Assembly: GCA_964016875.1 (NCBI GenBank)
Contig: OZ024721.1
Coordinates: 2,919,001-2,983,000 of the forward strand
Reading direction: 5' to 3'
Source of the DNA: Fallopia convolvulus
Lineage: Eukaryota > Streptophyta > Magnoliopsida > Caryophyllales > Polygonaceae
DNA length: 64,000 bases
Of this stretch, positions 11,442 through 23,405 are shown piece after piece. A program made the position numbers and the translations under genes. Numbering within the stretch: position 1 is the stretch's first letter; each line of letters opens with the position of its first letter. The notes beneath the pieces were generated by a model. It did no database searches. It was not told the DNA's origin and was given only the letters and a program-made list of their open reading frames with translations.

Positions 11442-11608
11442 CTTTTTCTATTAAGCCGAAACTTGTAAATCTGTCTATTTCTACTTCCATCCCATCTTGC
11501 GAGTTCCCAGAATTCCCAGAAGAAGAGTTCCCAGAAGGATTGTCCATCACCGAGTCTGAAGAAGAGGTGAAGTAAGTTCAAATCACTCTATCAACAACCT
11601 ATGGTGAA

Positions 11609-11973
11609 TGATACGCTGATACGCTAGGATTTTATTAGGATAATTAGTTATATTTGTTATCTTTTCAATATTGTCTTTCCTTTTAATTAGAGATTTGATT
11701 TTATCTTTTTAGGGAGAGTATCTTTTTTTGATATTTAAGCAATTAGGGTTTCTTGTTAGTTAGATATTAGAGTATCATAAATACTTATTTAAGTTGTTAT
11801 CAAATCAATCAATAAATCAATGAATTAATTAAATTATCCTTTGCCCTAAATTTATCTCTCGTTCTTCATCCCGTGGCAACCAACCACGTTTATCGAGCCA
11901 ATCTCACCTCGGGTGTGTCTCAACCCCTTGACCAACAAGGGTATCGATACGAATCCACATCGGGTTCGTATCA
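11609..11973 (+). mobile_element. LTR A of a short non-autonomous LTR element
   Basis: Begins TGATACGCTGATACGC and ends GTTCGTATCA, with perfect 7-bp terminal inverted repeats TGATACG/CGTATCA; 365 bp. The same sequence recurs from 12700 (LTR B) and, in part, from 23406 (LTR C). Directly after it comes ATTGGTGC, where TGGTGC is a plausible primer binding site (complement of a tRNA 3' GCACCA end). Confidence 0.85.
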
Positions 11974-12699
11974 ATTGGTGCTTTTATTCTTGAACTCTAC
12001 CATCACCATGTTCATAGTTCTAGGCACTATCCGTGAACTTCACCAAAATATGGAATTGAAGATCTGTACTATTAATATGGAATATGAGGTTCGTCGTCGT
12101 CAAATAGATATGGAATATGAGGATCGACGTCGTCAGATACATCAACTTTTTTCTAGATTGGAACTCAATCACAAAGCTGCGAAGGCGACGCCGCAGAGTC
12201 CTCCCCCAATGACCAGTCCCCGCCCGTGCTCACCAATCCTGCGCCCACGTACATCACTCATGCCCTCGGTACCAAACCGACGGGGGTCGTTACCGACCCT
12301 GGTACCGAACCCGTGAAGATCGTTATTGGCCCGGGTACCGAACCGGCGGAGGTAGTTACCGACCCGATCTCGTGTCTCGCGCCTGCTGCTTGTCCACGCC
12401 TGCTGCCGCCGCGATTTCCATCAATTTTGAGCCTGAGAACTTCTTTTCCGGAGCCTGATTCACAAAAGGGAGACCATAATCGCCTCGGTATCGAAGGAAG
12501 GTCGTTGCCGATATGTTCTGACTTGTTTGTCCACCAACCGTTCGGTGAAATGCGCAGGGCGAACTTCAGTCACGATCTGTTGACTCAAGCAGTGCTACAT
12601 GTACCATGGGACCCTGGCGGATTAAGCTCCAAGATCCGTTTCACGAGTCTCCTCCTGATTTCCGACATGAGGACAAGTCGATTCTCAACGGGGGAGAAT
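11974..12699 (+). mobile_element. internal region A of the short LTR element
   Basis: A 726-bp spacer between LTR A and LTR B, ending in the polypurine-like ACGGGGGAGAA directly before LTR B. Frames at 11873-12316 and 12226-12702 encode a short charged stretch with repeated EYE.RRRQI motifs (coiled-coil-like) and a proline-rich part. No protease, reverse transcriptase or integrase is present, so the element must depend on another one (TRIM/LARD-like). The first frame starts inside the LTR, so it is not a convincing gene. Confidence 0.65.
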
Positions 12700-12871
12700 T
12701 GATACGCTGATACGCTAGGATTTTATTAGGATAATTAGTTATATTTGTTATCTTTTCAATATTGTCTTTCCTTTTAATTAGAGATTTGATTTTATCTTTT
12801 TAGGAAGAGTATCTTTTTTTGATATTTAAGCAATTAGTGTTTCTTGTTAGTTAGATATTAGAGTATTATAA

Positions 12872-13719
12872 TGATCAATTTGACATAGAAGGTTTTCTAG
12901 GTTAATTGGTTAAAAGGTTGTTAAAGACGGTGTATATTAATAACCACTTTAAGCTTGAATTTCATAAATTCACAATAGATTAGTCAAGGGAAATCGAAAT
13001 AAGAATAATCAAGGATCAAAACTCATGTATGCAATGGATACGAAACTAGTTGGACGCTTTTCTCTATATTTGAATCTTTAATTGTTTTGTTTACTTTGTT
13101 TTATTTACTTAGATTGTTAGCTTGAAACCATAAGAATCCCCCTTTTATTTAGTAATATTATTTAAATACAAGTAATCTGAGTCCCTATGGGTTCGACCCC
13201 TTGCTTCCACTATACTTAGGTTAGAAAGTTAGGATATTTCTTTGACAATGCTTTTACCGCGACATAAAAGTGTTCGTCACTAATGACGTTAAATAAGCGC
13301 TTCTTGGGAGGCAACCCAATGATTAGATAGATTTCTTTTTTCAGTTAATCTTTTGCGTTTTAGTTAGTTTTGTGTGTGTTTAGATACCCAGGTCCGAAGA
13401 TTAATAACCCGAAGAGCCACCACCATAGGATTACCCGCCGTACTACCCTGACAGCTAGATCTCTGTGAGTTTTTCTCTTTCTCTTTACTTTTTACTATAC
13501 TTTGGGGACAAAGTAGAAAAACAATGTGTTGTTAGCCAAACCCAACTCAATCCATAATTTATAGATTGTAATAAATCCTAAATCCCTCATTGATGAGATT
13601 GACTATTGTAACTTGATGTTTTTCCTAACAACAAACCCACTAGTCACTTTAAGCAGGATAACAACAAACCTCAAATTTGCAGCAGTGAGAGCTAGAACAG
13701 CGGAATGGGACAGTCTAGA
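12872..13719. mobile_element. fragment of an Athila/Tat-like gypsy element
   Basis: An 848-bp segment breaks LTR B. It contains TTCTTGGGAGGCAACCCAA near 13301 and GGGTTCGACCCC near 13190, sequences commonly seen in the 3' part of plant Athila/Tat elements. It has no coding capacity. The ends are not resolved and I see no target duplication, so the insertion mechanism is unclear. Confidence 0.45.
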
Positions 13720-15194
13720 TTTAAGTTGTTATCAAATCAATCGATAAATCAATGAATTAATTGTAACACCCCTATTTTACAACATTGGGTATTACCGCCA
13801 GTGACCTCGGACTTTACCGTCCAAAGTCACCCAAGGCTTTTAGAATGATATAGAACAATAATAGTGCGGAAATAAACATAATTCATAAAATAGGAAAGGT
13901 GCTCTCGAAGGAGACTTAGTTTGTACAAAACATCTTACAGTGCTTTTAATCGTAATGTTGTTCGGCATTTGAAACACAAAATCAACTTGTCCTTGAAACA
14001 TAACGGAAATAAAATAAACTGATATGAAAGATACATCTTGAAAATCCTTGTTCTTCCTTCGTCTTCACTTCACGCCTTGTTGGGATTCCTAGGTTCTGAC
14101 ATAATTCGCGAGGGGCGATTGAATGCCAGGCAAACATGCGGAAAAGAAGAATTAGTCTAAGAGACTAAACAAGCGGGAATGGAACTTCCCGAGGGTATTT
14201 TGGTAATTCAAATAATGTCGAAGAAGATATTCGGGTTGTGTTTAAGATAAGGTTTATTTATGTGAGGCTTTAGTAGTACGAGGGGGAGCGTATCTCGAGC
14301 GGAGATAGCTCGATAATCGAGAGAAGTGCTACTAGATTGTAGACTTCCTTTAGAACCGAAAATATGTTGGGAACATTATTAATTCATACAAGTTAAAAAC
14401 CTCTCGCGCCCTGAGCGGACCGAGAGCCAGGTCGATCATTTGAGATCGGTCCGGTTTTGGTATCTTTTTAAATGTGCATTGGGCACTTATCTTATATAGT
14501 GACGAAAATGTTCGATTTTGTTAATGATTTTTAAAAAGGGGGTGGGGGCTTAGATGGCCCGATCCACCAAGGGGAAACCCAGTTTCCCAGCACTTAGCTA
14601 GAGTGTGCACGTCCCTCCTTGCAATCGGAGCGGACTTGCACCATGATCCGAAAATTCGTCTTCAAACACGTAGGCATTACGACTTAGTAATATTATATAG
14701 AGGCATCGGCTAGACCGTGCCCCTGACTAGCTCGTTCAACACCGTTCTCTTAACGAGAGCGTAAACAATCAAGGCCACAACAAAGCTAGCATAATATACC
14801 TATCAATAGTAAAGAACGGACTATACTAACAATGGGGTCATTATATCTAACAATCGATATTTCCTAAGTTCATTTTATTACTTAGCACACAAGTTGTTCC
14901 CAACATCGAGAATTTCACGAGGATGAGTATACAAGGGGAAATTCCACTTGCCTTAGCTTTGACGATTGTGTACGAACGAACGAACGGAAATCGTTGATTT
15001 TACTCGGAACGGAGACTCGACCTATTGACACGAGAGGTACGAACGAACTTTAATAAGAATTTCTTTAATTCTTCTAAAGTTTTAAATATCTCTTATATTC
15101 TTTTTATAAGAGAATTAATTTCTAAATTATTATTATAATAATTTAGGTGGAGATGAATAAAATATTAATATTCCTTATTATTATTTTATAGAGA

Positions 15195-16254
15195 TTGAAT
15201 CAAATGAAAATGGGACTTATCATGAAAACTAAGAATGCATCTGGACCATCCGATTGAAACACTAGAAATGAATCTAGGTCATCCGATTAAAAAAAAAAAA
15301 ATTTTTTATTTTCTTACTTTATTTTTTTAAGTCTTTTTACGTATGTAGAATGATGTAAATCGAGTATGAACATAAAGCCATAAAACGTGAACATGCAATA
15401 CTAATATGTGAACGTATCTATATTATATGTGAACGTATACTAAATTTTCTGAAGTTAAAATGCGATTATATGTGAACAACCCTTGTAAAAATGTGAACAT
15501 GTGTATAAAATATGTGAACAGAACGTAAAATGTCAACCGTCGTGTTTTTGGCAAAAATAAGCAAAAAAAAAAATTATTTTTTATTTTCTTACTTTATTTT
15601 TTTAAGTCTTTTTACGTATATAGAATGATGTAAATCGAGTATGAACATAAGGCCATAAAACATGAACATAAAATACTAATATGTGAACGTATACTAAATT
15701 TTCTGAAGTTAAAATGCGGTAATATGTGAATAGCCCTTGTAAAAATGTGAACATGTGTATAAAATATGTGAACAGAACGTAAAATCTCAACCGTCGTGTT
15801 TTTGGCAAAAATAAGCTAAAAAATAAAAAATAAAAAATAAATTTTTATTTTTTTGTCAAATTTTTTTAAGTCGTTTAACGCCTGTATTATGATTTAATCG
15901 AACATGAACACATGACCATAAAACATGAACAAAGAGTAATAATATATGAACACACTTGTAATATATGTGAACGTATTATAAAATCTTTGAACTGAAAAAT
16001 GTGATAATATGTGAACATGTCTTATAATAGTGTGAACATATGCATAAAATACGTGAACGTAACGTAAAAAATTAAATTTTGTGTTTTTGGCAAAAACAAG
16101 CGAAACTAAGAAAATTAAAAAAAAAAATTTTTTTTTTTTGTCAAAATTACCATTTTGCCCCTATCTCTTCTAATCTTAGTCATCCATTTCTCAAATACAA
16201 GGGTCCTCATTTGTTCTTAGTTTTCATGATAAGCCCCATTTCCATGTGAATCAA
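15195..16254. mobile_element. non-autonomous Mutator-like element inside solo LTR 2
   Basis: The element spans 15204-16245 (1042 bp). Its ends are inverted repeats of about 30 bp (15204-15233 against 16216-16245; core CTTATCATGAAAACTAAGAA). The flanks TTGAATCAA (15195-15203) and GTGAATCAA (16246-16254) match at 8 of 9 positions; 9-bp duplications are typical of Mutator-like elements. There is no transposase. The interior is built of three tandem units (about 15300-15560, 15570-15815, 15840-16105), each ending in GTGTTTTTGGCAAAAA and containing many GTGAAC motifs. The minus-strand frame 15602-15808 within the repeats is not a gene. Confidence 0.75.
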
Positions 16255-18680
16255 CCTCTTATTTTATATTGGTAATATCCTTGTATTTCTTATAAATTCT
16301 TTATTTGAATTTAATTATTATTATCCTTTGAATATCAAGGTTTAGTAATATTCAAATTATTAAATACTCATTAACCTAAGGTTAATATTCCTTTTAGATA
16401 AATTTATTATTTTCTTATTACAAGCAAGAATAATATCTTTATATAATCATTAAGATATAGTTTTCATAACTGTATCAAATATTGTTTTTATAAAACTCAT
16501 TTTAGGGTGTGAAAGGTCTAAAATACCCTTGTAGTTGAATATCTTTTATTTCTCTTATATTCTTTTAATATCCACCTTATCATATAAGATCTTTTTAAAT
16601 CTTATAATATTTTCTCAATATAATATCTTATTATTATACTTCTCATAAAAGACATGCAATAAAGATATTTAAGTTAATATATCCTTTTCTAGTACTTTTC
16701 TTAAGTAGAGAGTCTGTAATTACTTAACCTAGTATACTTTTCAAGTATGAGAGATAATAATATAATTTTTTTCATCTATTTAAATGGTTTTCCCAACTCT
16801 CATAGGTTATTAGTTTATAGAAACATGCACTAATATAACTTTAGTAATATTATTTCCCATCTAGTATTATCTTAATAATATTTTCTCATTGCTATAGAAT
16901 ATCTTCTTAATATATCTTTTTCCAATAACAAGTGTCTTTTATATCATGATATCTTTAACTAGTGTTCTTATCATAAACTCATTAATATATGTATATACTA
17001 TTGGTAATGAAGACTTATTTTATTTATTTCAAGATCATGATACAAGATATTAATATGCAAAGATAATTACTTTATCTTAGTATAATACTTTGCTTATTCG
17101 ATTTTATTTAATTTGACTAGCAAGATCTTTTTAACAATATAACTTACTTGACTTATTAAAAAGGGTTTTTCCCTTGTCTAGAAATATTATCTTATAAAAC
17201 TAGGGGCATGCAACTTATTTATTTATATCTAAGTTAGTAATAATAATATCTTTAGTATATCTTTAATAATATTATTTCTCATCTATCATATTATTTTAAT
17301 AATATTTTACATCTATGATTATTGATAATATCTTTAATATATCTTTTCCCAACAACAAATATCTTTTATAATCTATACTTTAACTAAATAAATATATCTT
17401 ATTATTCATATATAAAGATAGTGATGAAAAGTCCATTTTCTTATTTTAAGAAATTCTTATGTCATAAGGTTCATCTTTATAATAGAATAACATGCATGAT
17501 AATATTCTATATATGTATAAGGAAGATAATAACTTTGTTTTATCTTGTTCTAACTAACAAGATCTTATATCTATATTTTAATTGGGTTATTATTATAAAA
17601 TCTATTATTAATTCTAAAAGGCATTAGATCCCATGAAAACACAAATAGTTAATATATATAGATATATAGACATATATATATATATATTTTTAAATTCAGC
17701 ATTTATATGCTCCAAAGTCATATCTTAAAAGTCATTTATATTATTCTTATAATTTATTGGAATTTATTAAATGTCTTGCCAAATTTATTTCCTTTTTATA
17801 ACTTCTCATGCATGTTAGTTTTATTCAATTTAATTAAGTAAATATCACATAAATGTGGGAAAAATATCTTATAAATAGTTATAAGTAAAATATAAGTCGG
17901 AAAATTATACCGAGACGAGACGGGGGCGGAAAAGGGCGCACGAATCGAGATGGAAAGGCTTGGGTCGAAATTCCTCATTAATTCCTTCTTAAAATGAAAG
18001 TTGATGGGCTTAAAATGCAAATGGGCATTATTAATCCTTTTAATTTCAACCCAAAACAATAAAATGGCCCAAACCAACACCATATTCTTCCTTGCTCTTT
18101 ATTTTTCACGTGAACCAGCAATATCACAGTACAGGAACGACGATGCACACAAGGCGGCGATGGCGAACCTCCGGTGGTTCACTGGGCAGGCGGCGGCTCG
18201 CGCGCGGCTCGATGGTGGTCCGGCCGGACGTCCATGGTGGTCGGCGGCTCAAGGGAGGGGAGGAAAGAATTTTTGTGGATTTCTAACAAAAAATCAGATT
18301 TGGGGCAAAATTCAATTTGGGACTTTTAGGCTTGATTTAGGACGAATTTTTGGTGTAGAAGGAGAGAAGATTGGTTGTGTGAATTTGTGTGGAGTTTTTG
18401 AGCCTTTAAATAGGCAATTGGAGCCCTTCTCATGATCCACCATTAATGGTTTTGGCCATTGAGGAAGAAGGAGAAAGATGGGGATTGGGGAGTGGTGTGT
18501 TTCTTTGTTGATGACTCTTGATGATGCACTATGGAGAGTCTTGCAAGGAAGAGTGAAGGAGAAAACAATGGGCTTGAATATACGTCAAATCAATTGTCTA
18601 TTGATTTGGGCAATTGGGGAAGAAGAAGAATTAAGAAGATAAATCAAATAAAACTTCTTCAATGAATAGATTAGTTACAA

Positions 18681-18757
18681 TGGCATAGCGGATTGTGGGA
18701 AGGGGAGTGTGAGAGGGGATTGCAAGAGGTCTCGGGTTTGAGTCCTGGCTCTTGCAT
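18681..18757 (+). repeat. tRNA-like Pol III box pair and hairpin in solo LTR 2
   Basis: A-box-like TGGCATAGCGG at 18681-18691 and B-box-like GGTTTGAGTCC at 18736-18746, enclosed by the same GCAAGAG/CTCTTGC stem as in solo LTR 1. Conserved position and structure, with a few substitutions. Confidence 0.5.
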
Positions 18758-19414
18758 TCTTTTTACTGAAAAACCGAAATTTATAATGCATTATTTTTAT
18801 TTAAATGCTTTTATCTCTTCATAACCCTTTTAATGCATTCTTGAATTTTATTTAATTGTTTTATTTAATTGATTTACTTAAGGATCTCTTTTTAAAGAGA
18901 AAAGGGTTATATAAAAAAATATATTTAAGAATTCTCCTTTATAAGAGAAAAGGTTATATAATTATATTATATTGGTTTTTAAGAACCTTGGAATATTGCA
19001 AATATTATACTTATAACATTTTTATAATTTATTAAGACAATTATAAAAATACTTAAACTCTCTTTTTAAGAGAGATATTTAAATACTTATCCGACTTGTT
19101 TAATATATTTACTGAAATTCTTAATTGTCATTGTGATAAACTTTTATAATTTCTTTATAATTTAATATGAAATTATAAAGATTATTAAGTTCTCTACTTT
19201 AGAGGAGAAAAAAATTATTGGGATAAATATCCGTTATATTATTTTAAAATTTAGCGGATATTACATTAATTAAATTATCCTTTGTCCTAAATTTATCTCT
19301 CGTTCTTCATCCCGTGGCAACCAACCACGTTTATCGAGCCAATCCCACCTCGGTTGCGTCTCAACCTCTTGACCAACAAGGGCATCGATACAAATCCCCA
19401 TCGGATCCGTATCA

Positions 19415-22400
19415 TCTTTTTTCTATCTTTGCCGCGCCCGCGGCCCCATTTCCGCGCCCACGGCCACCAATTCTGCCTTGTTTGTCCGCCAATCGTTCGG
19501 TGAAATGCGCAGGGCAAAATTCAGTCACGATCTGCTGACTCAAGTAGTGCTACATGTACAATGGGACCCTGGCGGATTAAGCTGTAACACCCCTATTTTG
19601 CAACGATAGGTGTTACCGCCAGTGACCTCGGGTTTCACCACCCAAAGTCACCCTAGGCTTTATAAGGTATTAAATTAAATAAAACATGCGGAATTAAAAA
19701 GGTCAGTACATAGAAAAGAGAGTTGCTCACATGTGAGACTTTAAAAGTATCCATTACATAGTTTGTACTTGACTTGACAAATCATAAAGCTTAAGAGTTG
19801 TTTAAGCAGCGGAATATAAAATTAACAGCGTTTAAAACCAACGTGGAGAAACCCATAAGTAAACAAAATGCAAATCTTGAAAATACCCGGCCTTCCTTCC
19901 TTCACTTGATTGAACTTCGTCCTTTACCCCTTTGGTGGAGTTTTCCTGGTTCCTGGCATTTGGCGCGAAGGGTGGAAAGTGCCAGGCAGAAATGCGGAAA
20001 AACAGAATTAGTCTAAAGAGACTAAGCAAGCGAGAACGGGCATCCTTAAGGTAGTTTGGTAAAGTATCAAAATTATTACGAGGTATTCGGGATGTGTTTC
20101 GAGAAGTTTATACTTTAAGTGGAGCTATTAAGAACGGAAATGAGTGAATCTCGAGATGAGATAATTCTTAAACCGAAAGAACGAACTACTAGATTGTAGA
20201 ACGTCTTAGAATAGAATAAATGTTGGGAACGTTAATTACACATAAGCTTTTGGAAAACCTCTCGCGCCCTTGCGGACCGAGAGCCGGATCGATCATTTGA
20301 GACCGGTCCGGTTTTGGTTTCTTTTAATGTGCTTTAGCACTCTTTCCTTCGTGATCAAAACATTCACATTAGTTAACGATTTTTAAGAGTGTGGGGGCCA
20401 TGAATGGGCCGACGTACCACTTACGGGAACTAAGTTCCGACACCTAGCTAGGGTGCACACGTCCCTCCTCCGAGTAGGAGCAGACATAGATCATGATCCG
20501 TATAATCGAGGGAAGAGAGGGCATGGTGCCATACCACTCGACATATTGTATAGAGATGTTCGGGCCGAGCCCGCATCCCTTATTAATCTAACTACGAATT
20601 TCATAACGAATCTCGAAAAGAGATTTTAAACAAGCAAGCCACACAACAAGTCTAGCAATAATTCCTATTAACGATAGTAATAGTAATAATGCTAACAATG
20701 GTCATTATCTCTAACAATCGGTATTTCCTAGGTTTATTTTTATTTAACAAGCAAAGTGTTCCCAACATAGAACAAGTTAACGGAAATTGAATTATCGAAA
20801 GGTTCAAATAGAAAGTCCACTTGCCTTGGATTTCTTTCGGAAAATTCGTAACTCGGAATTTCAAACTCCTAGAGACGTCGAGCACTTCGACCTATTTGAC
20901 CGAAAGGAAAAATGAACGGAAACCTATTAAAATCCTTATTTTCATATTAATTACACTTTTCTCTTATTTTTTCTCTTCTAAGAGAAAGAGAGTTAAATCT
21001 AAATTATTTTAGTTAACAATTTAGATATGGACAAGAAAAAAATAATCTTTTATTATTATTTTCAAGATAGTATTCTTTATGATTTTAAAATATTTATTCT
21101 AAAGACACATGTAGAGTCTTATTTAAATATAAAGGAAATTCCCTTCAAAACCATATGCAATATCTAAAAATACTTGAAATATGATATGCATGTATTTTAT
21201 TATTTATAAAGTCAAAATTTTATTTTATTCCAAAAGTTTATGTGACAAAGCCAATTTTGACATGCAAGCATATTTTAACTATTAAAACCCTTTTTTCAAC
21301 TATCAAATTTTTTATACAAACTACTTAGTAAAAATTATTATTATAGTCAATAATAATATAAAATGTTATGAATGATACATTATAAAAATATAATAAAGTC
21401 TCTAGTTGACATGCATGTATATACTACCTTATAAAAATACTTTATTCCTTACATGCAAAAATATACTAATTAAATAGGTTATGATTATGAAAATTCCTTT
21501 TTCTTTTATTAAGAAGAATATATATATATACATATTTATTTTCACCTAGTGAACAAAACTAGGTTACATGTAAGAAAGGATTTTTCATAAATATTTTTAT
21601 AAAAATTCCAAGCACTACTATTTTAATTTTCTTAAGTGGATAAAATCCTTATAAGTTCATTTTAAACTCTAGATGGTTTAAAATATTTTATCAATGTTTA
21701 TTTTAGCTAGAATTGACATGCATGATACTTTTAATTTAAATAAAATATTTTGCTCTTATTAACTTCTATTTTATCAAAAGTTCATAGAAAAGATTATTTT
21801 TAAGTTTATCAATACATGCAAGAGAATTTAATTTATAAAAACTCCTTTAAGAGTACATGCAAAGACACTTTTTAAATTAATAGATCAAACTTGTCTTTAT
21901 TAGACTTATTTATATTAAAAATTTATATAAAAACAACCCAAATGCTTATAAAGGACATGCATGAAGATTGCATGCATGAAAACTTTACATTATAAAATTA
22001 ACAAGTCAAACTTTTATAATCAAAGAATTTTTATGTATAAAAAGAGAAAGAAGGTCTAGGCTTTTACATAAAAATAAAATCAGAAATTTTCAATTAAAAC
22101 CACCTTTATAAATTTGGAATTTATTAGAATTTATCTCCTAACTAGTAAAAAAAATAAATCTCTTTTTTTTTTAAAAAAACTTTACATGCATGTTGTAATT
22201 AATAAGTAATATGTGCAAGAGATTATAATTTGTTATGAATCTGATTTTTTTGTTTTAAAAAAATCTGATGGGTTTAAATGGGCCTAAAACAAATCCAAGA
22301 TTAAAATCAGCCCAAAGGAGAAATTAAAAAGGCTTGAAAAAAATACCTAAATTTCCTTCTCTGTATATTTTTTTTACGCAGGAGAGTAGCATAGAGGCTA

Positions 22401-23405
22401 CAAGACAGAACGACGGTGGTTTGGGACGGATGCGGTGTCGGCGGCTGGTGGCGCCTGGTGGTCGCGGGTGGCCGGAGAGGGCTGCGCAGCCTGGCCCCGG
22501 TGGTCGGAGGTGGTGCTGGTGGGTGGAAGGCACAAAACAAGGGTTTGGGCAATTCTTTTGTGAAAAGAAAATCAGCCCAAAAAGAATTACTTAGGCTGAA
22601 ATTTTGGTGAATGAGAGTGAAAATTCAGGAGATAGAAAGGAGTTGTTTGTGTGAGTGTTTTCTTTCAAGGGTTAAGAGCTCTTAAATAGCCATAGAATGG
22701 TGGAGGAAATATATTGTGATGATGATCAAAAATCATCCTTGATGGGGATTGGAAATTGAAAGATTTTATTCCATTAAAATAGAGCTTGAGTGGGTGGTAA
22801 ATCCCTGCTCAATTCCCCCATAAACCTTCTACTAAATGCCCCCAAACGAAATTCCGATTGAATCAATTTTCGTTTTTTACAAAATACCACTGAAAAAGAT
22901 GGTTTAAATACAACTGGTTGTATTAATATATCGGAAAAACTAACTAGCATAAATGGTAGAAGAGTGGGAGAATGGGTAGGAGGTCAAGGGTTCAAATCTC
23001 ACATTGTCTCTACTTTTTAATAAAACCCCTTTTTAATGAAATATGGGCTTTTTAAATGGGTCGGGCTAAGGCCCATTGCTTTCTTTTTAAGAAAGAAATA
23101 ATGAAAGGACTTGAGAATTTAATTTCCGTTATTATATAAAAATTTAGTAAATTTTATTTTTAATAAATTTTATTTACTCGAATAATTATTTCATAAGAAA
23201 AATTATAATCTATTTATCTTAGAAATAGATTTGAATGAAAAAGAACTCTTGTGAATTTATTTTATTTAATAATTAATTAATGCTTAAAATTTAAAAAAAA
23301 ATTAATCATAAAAATAGCGGCTATTACATAAGCTCCAAGATCCGTTTCATGAGTCTCCTCCTCATTTCCGACTTGAGGACAAGTCGATTCTCAACGGGGG
23401 AGAAT
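19415..23405 (+). mobile_element. internal region B of the short LTR element, split by solo LTR 3
   Basis: After LTR B the internal region is 19415-19582 and, after solo LTR 3 and its duplication, 23334-23405, ending in the same GGGGGAGAAT before LTR C. It matches the 3' third of internal region A (for example GTTCGGTGAAATGCGCAGGGC at 19495) but lacks about 490 bp of it. The unit is therefore an internally deleted copy in tandem with the first. Confidence 0.75.
19578..23333 (-). mobile_element. solo LTR 3 of the gypsy-like family (3.7 kb)
   Basis: The LTR is 19583-23328, TGTAACACCCC...GCTATTACA, with the perfect 5-bp duplication TAAGC at 19578-19582 and 23329-23333. The joined flanks match internal region A at about 12620-12640. 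It is more diverged from copies 1 and 2 than they are from each other. It retains the palindromic block (20260-20322), a GC-rich patch (22405-22530) and a decayed tRNA-like segment (22945-22999). Frames at 22307-22610 on both strands come from the GC-rich patch and show no domain. Confidence 0.85.

Larger units (their letters stand above)
9981..11547 (-). pseudogene. two-exon zinc-ribbon coiled-coil gene, inactivated
   Basis: Exon 1 (11547-11442) starts with ATG, is rich in N, G and S, and ends at a GTGAGT donor in phase 1. Exon 2 (10645-9981) follows a TGCAG acceptor and continues the frame. It encodes a lysine-rich, probably coiled-coil segment and an acidic linker, and ends with two CxxC pairs (CTIC and CHSC, about 24 residues apart) that resemble a zinc ribbon, then TAA at 9981-9983. 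Two in-frame stops (TAG at 10452-10454 and at 10197-10199) break exon 2. The intron holds a copia LTR insertion (10716-11314) and a tandem repeat. I do not recognise the family; it may be an old host gene or a gene captured by a transposon. About 256 codons if the stops are ignored. Confidence 0.6.
13757..19270 (-). mobile_element. solo LTR 2 of the gypsy-like family (5.5 kb with nested insert)
   Basis: The LTR is 13762-19265, beginning TGTAACACCCCTATTTTAC and ending GCGGATATTACA, with the 5-bp duplication TTAAT at 13757-13761 and 19266-19270. Joining the flanks recreates the uninterrupted sequence seen in LTR A at about 11810-11840, which proves the insertion. It is closely similar to solo LTR 1. 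A Mutator-like element (15204-16245) explains most of its greater length; without it the LTR is about 4.45 kb. Internal landmarks are the palindromic block (14401-14464), a GC-rich patch (about 18140-18260) and a tRNA-like hairpin (18681-18760). Small frames such as 17421-17627, 18001-18435 and 17796-18083 are not convincing genes. Confidence 0.88.
12700..19414 (+). mobile_element. LTR B of the short LTR element, split by two insertions
   Basis: LTR B starts TGATACGCTGATACGC at 12700 and runs to about 12871. It is broken by a foreign segment (about 12872-13719), resumes (13720-13761), is broken again by solo LTR 2 (13762-19265 plus duplication) and ends with CCGTATCA at 19414. Removing the insertions restores an LTR collinear with LTR A. 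Confidence 0.8.

Noticed and set aside
15300..16105. Centromeric satellite
   Set aside because: Only three units, enclosed by inverted ends and a 9-bp duplication; better explained as the interior of a Mutator-like element.
18001..18435. Gene in the GC-rich patch of solo LTR 2
   Set aside because: The same patch in the other two LTR copies is open in different frames and shares no protein similarity, so it is not a conserved coding region.
22307..22610. Arginine/proline-rich protein
   Set aside because: Overlapping frames on both strands arise from GC-rich composition within solo LTR 3.
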